Shown: positions 20,601 through 25,104 of the stretch, piece by piece | Position numbering within the stretch: position 1 is the stretch's first letter | How the letters are laid out: every line of letters starts with the position of its first letter | Assembly (NCBI GenBank): GCA_013423325.1 | Contig: BLJB01000562.1 | Span: forward strand, 1 to 25,104 | DNA: 25,104 nt | Direction: 5' to 3' | DNA from: Usnea hakonensis | Taxonomy: Eukaryota; Ascomycota; Lecanoromycetes; Lecanorales; Parmeliaceae | Translations under genes and position numbers: made by a program | Notes under the pieces: generated by a model | Told to the model about the DNA's origin: nothing | Databases searched by the model: none | What the model saw: the letters and a program-made list of their open reading frames with translations, nothing else

Positions 20601-22056
20601 GAATATTGTCACTAGCAAATGGGTCCTGAGCGTTAAATACAACCCAGATGGAAGTATCAACAAGTACAAGGCAAGGATCGTTGCACGAGGGTTCTCACAA
20701 GTGAAAGGAATTGACTACAACGAGACATTTGCTCCTACAGTTAAGATGGATACGCTACGGACGATCCTAGGACTTATTGCAGTTCATAATTTAGAAACTG
20801 GACAAGCTGATGTCAATAACGCCTTTACCGAGTCAACCCTAAAATGGTCAATCTACATGAATCCACCACCAGGAGTCGAGGTCAAAGAGGATGAATGTCT
20901 ACGACTTCTACAGAGCTTGTATGGATTGAAACAAGCAGCAAGTGACTGGTACCAGACATGCAGCAAAGAGCTTGTTCAACTTGGCTTCACTTCTTCTATA
21001 TCAGATCCCTGCATGTTTCTTAATAAAGAACGATCATTGATCGTACTGGTCTACGTTGATGATATCTCGATCACCTCACCTCACAAGCAGCAAATCGCAT
21101 GGTTCAAAGCAGAGTTTGCCAAGAGATTTAAGATCAAGGATCTTGGTGAATTAAGACATATTCTTGGGATGACAATCGAACGAGATCGGGCCAAAAGGAC
21201 TCTCACAATCAGTCAATGCTCATATGTTAAAAGATTACTGAAGGATCTGTTAATGGAAGAAGATACACACAGGAAAGCTACAATTCCAATGAACGGATAT
21301 GACTCAATCCAACCAGCAACTGATGAAGAGGCCCGAATCGATAAGACTGAGTACGCAAGGATTATCGGGACCCTTATGCATCTCATGGTTTATACAAGGC
21401 CAGACATTGCATTTGCTCTGGGGAAGCTTAGTCAATTCATGAAGGATCCAACAGCGAAACATGGTCATGGGATTAAGGCCTTACTCCGATACATCCGTTC
21501 AAGCTGTGATAGAAAGATCACTTATGGGAAGGGTGATCCAAAGCTGATAGGATTCTCAGACGCCGACTACGCAGCAGATAAGACCGATCGGAAATCAACT
21601 CTTGGACAAGTGTTCATGTTCGCTGGAGGACCAGTATCGTGGGCTAGTAAAAAGCAAAAGTCAGTAGCAACGTCAACAACTGAGGCTGAATATATGGCAT
21701 TATCAGAATGCTCGCGTCAAGCCCTGTGGTTTAAACATCTCTTCGAGGAACTCGGGTATCCTACATACGCTATGGACGCCAATGATCTTCTCAGTCTGAG
21801 AACACCGGACAACGAGCAGGCTAAGATAGAACTTAAGGGAGATAACGTGGCATCTCTCAAGCTCGTCAAGAATAATCAAGTCTGTGGGAGATTGAAGCAT
21901 ATCGATGTGGCATATCATTTCATACGCAACTTGCAACAAGATGGACAAATTGACGTTTCATATATCTCAACAGATGATATGATTGCTGATGGACTAACTA
22001 AGCCACTTGGGAAGGTGAAATTCCAGAGATTTGTTGACCTGCTCGGTATGGATTAA
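17635..22056 (+). CDS. Gag-Pol polyprotein of the Ty1/copia element, 1473 residues
   Basis: A single uninterrupted frame from ATG 17635 to TAA. Gag: capsid-like UBN2-type region in the first 200 residues, an Arg/Ser/Lys-rich segment, and a zinc knuckle C251-x2-C254-x4-H259-x4-C264. Aspartic protease: WIADTGASSHMTD with catalytic D331. Integrase: zinc finger H492/H497 with C524/C527, catalytic D554, D616 and E651, and the GHIRIWGCKCYAYV motif. A charged, low-complexity linker (about 800-930) follows. Reverse transcriptase: WVLSVKYNPDGSI, KARIVARGF, LYGLKQAASDWY, active site YVDD at 1140-1143. RNase H: FSDADYA, STTEAEYMAL, then LKHIDVAYHFIRN. Gag and Pol share one frame, so any Gag excess would have to come from processing or another route; no shift site is needed. 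Every catalytic residue is intact. Confidence 0.96.
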   Translation: MGNTKPKLPPLSESNYELWFALLDAEMTARGGQFVLTTTKLDYIRLFPDGAGKWDEYNGRARFLMLEAVNEIDQNAIVLVLSAKEAYDSLRTKYYDCRRAVASSKLKELTNYEKKDEESIQDVWTRLSKLRSDIIAIKPNMKESYDDTELLMRLLDCLPSSYDTTVDTLKARGNVTTLEALRILQDKEGDLKTESGMIAYGKNRYPSKCKHDQRRSRSQSRGETMSRQYQQRRDTPSPKRRSKGRKPGQKCFLCGEDDHVLKDCDLRTPLATFVKKLRQRKKKGRAYDAESESEEGNETLQGEDEDNEDNEIAVLTQELARKLPQTTWIADTGASSHMTDKLDLFRGPLVQMTRRIIKVGGGYLHSSRYGDIEIPGRAGKPITIQRVYYVPNLGANLLSCRRLCTLGLRGEFDVKAIKLFNLRNECVLRARHSEGVYIVEWIDKLPKRVSNTMHSYWASAFWSKDSWNKRTTSSATSSITVGKRDKDFVLMHRRFGHMGNEVLRNIHHVTDHGPIQLPNEKHICSSCQIGKITQHVNHTVAERRDNILDSVSGDTCGPFPKSISGNAYFVNLVDNATRRRWTIPVPDRKSIPERLDAWKSAVELQTDRKLKALRVDNASEFNSLLTEWGKKWGILQESTEPYTSHQNGIAERSIRTTEEAMRTLLADAKLPIEFWDEAATMDTYLRNRITTNGPTIDGNMTSPQQAIDGKRSEIGHIRIWGCKCYAYVNPKSLPAGTRHDKLMPRGREAVLVGFDPLTTKQYRVYAPDLRRIIKASSVVFDENTPGGEIDLNLKTITPNVLPTRKPVGRPKLDTDSVPVTKYQGESIPITESRPQGESIPATESKMIAVKVPFKSQSPDGKEVEQEQEHKEQENTDSFKPAKPADDVPMTSDQGPATSLMHGMKRRRDSEPSGERTIKHLRSQLAIAMGAIEVEQENDQQPGPVPIPKTYHEAINDLIHGKHWAKAFLGEIKALELNNTWRAEVPPKDANIVTSKWVLSVKYNPDGSINKYKARIVARGFSQVKGIDYNETFAPTVKMDTLRTILGLIAVHNLETGQADVNNAFTESTLKWSIYMNPPPGVEVKEDECLRLLQSLYGLKQAASDWYQTCSKELVQLGFTSSISDPCMFLNKERSLIVLVYVDDISITSPHKQQIAWFKAEFAKRFKIKDLGELRHILGMTIERDRAKRTLTISQCSYVKRLLKDLLMEEDTHRKATIPMNGYDSIQPATDEEARIDKTEYARIIGTLMHLMVYTRPDIAFALGKLSQFMKDPTAKHGHGIKALLRYIRSSCDRKITYGKGDPKLIGFSDADYAADKTDRKSTLGQVFMFAGGPVSWASKKQKSVATSTTEAEYMALSECSRQALWFKHLFEELGYPTYAMDANDLLSLRTPDNEQAKIELKGDNVASLKLVKNNQVCGRLKHIDVAYHFIRNLQQDGQIDVSYISTDDMIADGLTKPLGKVKFQRFVDLLGMD

Positions 22057-22078
22057 AGTTATCCATGTGGTACTGAAC

Positions 22079-22087
22079 GAGGGGGAG
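22079..22087 (+). promoter_or_regulatory. Polypurine tract
   Basis: GAGGGGGAG abuts the 3' LTR start TGTTGG. It is the expected RNase H-resistant primer for plus-strand synthesis. The core GGGGGAG recurs several times, within hairpins, in the second element. Confidence 0.85.
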
Positions 22088-22250
22088 TGTTGGGAGTAAG
22101 TGCGCTCAGTACTAGATTGACTCAGGGTTTAGCCCTATATCCTTAGCGTGTCTTAAGCGAGCCACAAGTCTTCCCACACTGTAGTTTACTCCTAGTTAGT
22201 AATTCAATCAATGGTGTTGCTGGGTCAATTGAGGACCTCATTCTCCAACA
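22088..22250 (+). repeat. 3' long terminal repeat (163 bp)
   Basis: Identical by eye to 17234-17396 and followed by the second CTAAC at 22251-22255. Identity of the pair implies little time since insertion. Confidence 0.95.
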
Positions 22251-22545
22251 CTAACTATAATATACTACTATTACTACTACTATTACTACTACTATTACTA
22301 CTACTATTACTACTATTATTACTACTACTCTTACTACTACTCTTAGTAAAGAGTATAGTAGAGAGAGCGATTACTAGAAAGATTATTAGAAAGATTATTA
22401 CTACTACTACTATTACTATTATTACTACTACTACTATAATTACTATTACTAATACTACTACTAATACTACTATTATTATTATTACTATTAATATTATTAC
22501 TACTATTATTATTACTACTATTATTATTACTACTATTATTATTAT
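22251..22545. repeat. TTACTACTA / ATT trinucleotide satellite
   Basis: Almost wholly TAC, TAT and ATT triplets, interrupted once by a purine-rich patch (about 22345-22400). It continues the satellite left of the retrotransposon and ends where the second LTR begins. Frames such as poly-Leu or Ser-Asn runs are repeat translation. Confidence 0.85.
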
Positions 22546-22709
22546 TGTTGAATAAACAGTCTCCGCTAGCCAAGGGTCCAATGGTATAGACCGACGGATC
22601 GGGACTACCGCTAGGGCTGTGCCCTAGCCTCTCTATATAGTTGGCCTCTAGCCACCGTAGTTAGTTCTATATACGAATCCATGTTGTCATTGCCCATACC
22701 TTTTTAACA
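22546..22709 (+). repeat. Putative 5' LTR of the second element (164 bp)
   Basis: Starts TGTTGA directly after the satellite, ends TTAACA directly before the primer-binding site, and has nearly the same length as the 163-bp LTR of the complete element, with little sequence in common otherwise. It contains a perfect 8-bp hairpin, GCTAGGGC (22610-22617) and GCCCTAGC (22621-22628), with loop TGT. Confidence 0.6.
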
Positions 22710-22726
22710 GGTTATGAGCCCGGGTT
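22710..22726 (+). promoter_or_regulatory. Second half-tRNA-iMet primer-binding site
   Basis: GGTTATGAGCCCGGGT is identical to 17397-17412 and is again preceded by AACA. This copy is the main reason to read 22546-22709 as an LTR. Confidence 0.75.
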
Positions 22727-22859
22727 AGCGCTAGTGCTGCCTGTGGCAATGATGTTGCAACTGCCTTTGGCAAGCAGTCCGGCCTGGCAAGCCGTGGGTT
22801 GTGTCCGAAGGAATTGGTGGCCCCTTCGTAGCGGACTCGTACACCTACCGCACGGGATC

Positions 22860-23134
22860 GACTACCAGCTCTAGAGTGAGCAAACGGCAGTGAAGGGGCT
22901 TCACCGTTCGACCGCGTTAAGGCAGTAGAGAGGATCTACACGGCTCGACCACCAGCTCTGCGAGTGAGCAAACGGCAGTGAAGGGGCTTCACAAAACCGC
23001 TCGACCACGGAGCTACGAGGGCTAAACGGCAGTGAGAGGTTCACAGGCTCGACCACCAGCGTGTTGGATCGCAAACGGCAATAGGAAGGACCTATACGGC
23101 CCTGCGTAGAGGCAGGAAGACTGGCAGAGGCCAG
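22860..23134 (+). repeat. Leader repeat array of the second element, seven hairpins
   Basis: Repeat units start with CTCGACCACCAG-like sequence and carry AAACGGCA before a hairpin. Hairpins in order: GTGAAG/CTTCAC loop GGG (22890), GTAGA/TCTAC loop GAGGA (22925), GTGAAG/CTTCAC loop GGG (22978), GTGA/TCAC loop GAGGT (23032), ATAGG/CCTAT loop AAGGA (23081), CCTGC/GCAGG loop GTAGAG (23101), CTGGC/GCCAG loop AGAG (23121). Stems differ on both arms while loops stay purine-rich. This has the same design as the leader of the complete element. Confidence 0.75.
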
Positions 23135-23737
23135 TACTCATTTCAATACCTCGATAATCAGTCATTCTAGTCCGGATTCAACGACTACCTCAATGACACG
23201 TCAATCGCCAAACCAGCTATGTACGAAACAGCTGCCTTATTGGCATCTCAATGACCACTCAGCCGAAGCATCGAATCGACTGCCTATTTGGCCATTCCCT
23301 CCATCTTCTGCACCATCGTCAAATCACATCACCTTGTTCAGCTACACACCAATGAAAGAGCTTGGAAAAGGGCATACATTAGAGGCAGAGAGAGCTTCCC
23401 CATTGACGGCGACCTCTCTTGCCCATGAAGAAGTTCGTCAGCCAATCAGAGGTCCCCTAATCGAAGGACTCAAGAAAACCAAATCCGAAGACTTCAAAGC
23501 AGAGTATGCTCCGGACTATTAATCGGCCCGCATGGCTTGTACATTCAATGCCAAATCGTTCAAATCTGAAGTTTTTGAGTCAGCATATGTTGCTCCGGTG
23601 AAATAATCCGTCCGTCAAGCACCTACTTCCTCATCTTCTGGATTCCCTCGTTCGTTTCCTTGGCCTCTCGAGCCTTCCCAAGCCTGCAGGCACTGTTAAG
23701 GGCGTTCCGCCAACTTTGGCCTAGCGGTTGGTTCAAA

Positions 23738-24945
23738 CCTAGTGCTACAAAAGCTAGGAATAATAGAAGACTCGCTAGAAAGTCCTTCTCTAGGGGAGTC
23801 ACGTTTGGGGGAGCTTATTCCAATTCTTTACCCGCCCTCCCGCCCTACTTTGGGGGAGTATTTTCTTTTACTGATTTAAGATTTCTTTACTCATTTTCTA
23901 GGGATTTTGTGTGGTTCCGCCCTTCCCTTTAGATCGCCAATTCACGATATCCATCCCTACCCCCTGTATCTGCAATTGCCGCACGGAAAGTGCGTGGGGG
24001 AGAGGGGTGAAAGGGAGTGAACAGAAGGACAGTGCAACTGTAAGGGGGAGGACAGCCGAAGGCGGTCATACCGAAAGAGAGACAATACCGCTCCGGGGGA
24101 GCGTATTGACTAGTGGTCTGGACAATCAGCCGGACAGTACAGTTTCGGGGGAGCGTACTGTGTGGGTACCATAAGAGGAAGGACAGCCAAGGGCGGCCAT
24201 GTCAGAGAGTACAGCTTCGGGGGAGCCTGCTGCAATGGCGGACCCCTAGTGAGCCTGCTACAATGGCGTACCTCAATGGAGGATCCTACAGTACAACTCT
24301 TTTCTACACCATGGGGAACGACATCCAAAAGGCGATCGGAGTGCTCACTTGGGCCACAAGCGAGCAATGATTCAGACGAATAAAGAACCACCTTATAGCG
24401 GAAGAACTTTGGCAGGTAGTCGAACTTCCACACTACCTTGTGATCAACGCCCCGAGCACCCCAACAATATCCACGGGATCCACTCCAACCGGACTGGTCC
24501 CCAGGAGGAACGACAAGGCAAATGCTTAGGCCACTCTACACATCACGCTATGCCTGGACGAGGGAGTGTACGAGAACAGCTTCGAAGAAGTGCACTGCAC
24601 GATGTCTCTCGTGACTGTGCCGCCAGCACACGTTAAGCGGATAACGTTGACAACAGCACGTCATGTGGGCAATGCCATCTAGTCAGGCAATACAGCTTCG
24701 GGAAGTACAAGAAGCATAAGCACTTCTCAGAAGCCATGCATATGGATTTGGCCCAAACGACTCTGAAACCTATTCGTCGCTCAGAACTCTCGATTACTCA
24801 CCGCTGGCTGCTTCAACAAAGCCTTCTAGCACCCACTTCAAATCATAGCATGAGTCCCAAAGCGGCTAGCGCATTCTGGCATCTACACCCTCGTCATACT
24901 GTGGGACCGTCGTACTCAGTACAGCTTAAGGGCAGCGTACAGTAC
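23738..24945 (+). repeat. Distal array of GGG-loop hairpins containing GGGGGAG
   Basis: The best pair: at 24083-24108 an outer stem CAATAC/GTATTG and inner stem GCTCC/GGAGC close a GGG loop; at 24135-24160 the outer stem is CAGTAC/GTACTG and the inner GTTTC/GGAGC (with G-T pairs) closes the same loop. Both have one bulged base. A third at about 24208-24232 keeps GCTTC/GGAGC and a weaker outer stem. Simpler relatives: CCTAG/CTAGG (23738-23758), GACTC/GAGTC plus CTAGA/TCTAG (23769-23800), CGCAC/GTGCG (23980-23994), GTAC/GTAC plus GCT/AGC (24919-24940). No protein frame explains this conservation. Confidence 0.65.
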
Positions 24946-25104
24946 CGCACAGCCTTGAGAAGCGCACTGGATAGCACCGAAAGCATGAGGACATCTCAGG
25001 AGACACTCATACAAAGTTGGCCTGTACAGCCCTGAGATCGCTAGTCGGTGGGATAGGTGCTTGCTGGTATCGGATATCATTAGGCGCTTTCACATTATCG
25101 AGCT

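Larger units (their letters stand above)
17234..22250 (+). mobile_element. Complete Ty1/copia LTR retrotransposon, 5017 bp
   Basis: All parts are present in order: 5' LTR 17234-17396, primer-binding site from 17397, structured leader to 17634, one Gag-Pol frame 17635-22056, polypurine tract 22079-22087, 3' LTR 22088-22250, and CTAAC target duplications outside. The LTRs start TGTTGG and end CCAACA (inverted) and are identical as far as I can read. Integrase precedes reverse transcriptase, which defines the copia superfamily. No stop or frameshift interrupts the reading frame. Unlike the A+T-rich tract to its left it shows no sign of RIP. It should be recent and may be autonomous. Confidence 0.95.
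22546..25104 (+). mobile_element. Putative second, non-coding Ty1/copia-type element (5' part)
   Basis: Begins with a 164-bp LTR-like segment and a primer-binding site identical to that of the complete element, then a hairpin-rich leader. The 2.4 kb that follow have no Gag or Pol motif on either strand. The longest frame, 109 codons at 23193-23522, starts where a gag start could lie but has no recognisable domain; a decayed second copy of its end (AAATCYGAAG...GCTCCGG) follows near 23560. No 3' LTR is seen before the edge, so its length is unknown. It could be a non-autonomous element mobilised by the complete one, or a decayed copy. Confidence 0.55.

Noticed and set aside
22211..22581. Frames with poly-Leu, Ile/Val or Ser/Asn runs on both strands
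   Set aside because: All are translations of the trinucleotide satellite 22251-22545.
22860..23134. Possible CRISPR array because of regularly spaced repeats
   Set aside because: The genome is fungal, the repeats are diverged and structured, and they lie in a retroelement leader with no cas genes.
23193..23522. 109-codon frame as a Gag protein of the second element
   Set aside because: No zinc knuckle, capsid-like or protease motif; position alone is not enough.

Overview
The window looks like nuclear DNA of a filamentous ascomycete (Pezizomycotina). Genes carry short introns of about 44-115 nt with fungal GT-AG and CTGAC/TTAAC-type branch signals. The protein families are fungal: NOD-like receptors with an alpha/beta-hydrolase head, NACHT and ankyrin pieces, a chromodomain tail, a DUF2235 phospholipase-like domain and a Ty1/copia retrotransposon. 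One block is almost pure A+T, as expected of repeat-induced point mutation (RIP). All coordinates, introns and frames were worked out by eye; no database was searched.

Layout. (1) 1-2827, minus: an eight-exon alpha/beta-hydrolase - NB-ARC - TPR receptor running off the left edge, with one in-frame stop and a damaged TPR unit. (2) 3139-4143, plus: an intact two-helix membrane protein of unknown function. (3) 5.3-7.5 kb: a patchwork of broken genes in alternating orientation (NACHT fragment, GST-like fragment, chromodomain fragment, ankyrin fragment), meeting at two head-to-head junctions. (4) 8143-11179, minus: a complete three-exon gene for a 977-residue fusion of a DUF2235 hydrolase and a P-loop GTPase with a hydrophobic C-terminal part. 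(5) 13321-15758, minus: a large fungal protein of unknown function, broken by one frameshift and one stop. (6) 15.85-17.23 kb: an A+T-rich tract with a small GC-rich island, a 16-bp G-rich tandem repeat and a minisatellite.

(7) 17234-22250: a complete, apparently very young Ty1/copia element (163-bp LTRs identical by eye, 5-bp target duplication, half-tRNA-iMet primer site, uninterrupted 1473-residue Gag-Pol). It sits in the minisatellite. (8) 22546 to the right edge: what looks like the 5' part of a second, non-coding copia-type element with a 164-bp LTR and the same primer site, inserted in the same satellite tract.

The least expected signal is RNA structure. The untranslated leaders of both elements, and the distal part of the second one, are built from repeated short hairpins whose stems change sequence in a compensated way while loop types persist. 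The left half reads as a turnover zone for fungal self/non-self recognition genes next to a transposon-rich, RIP-affected block.
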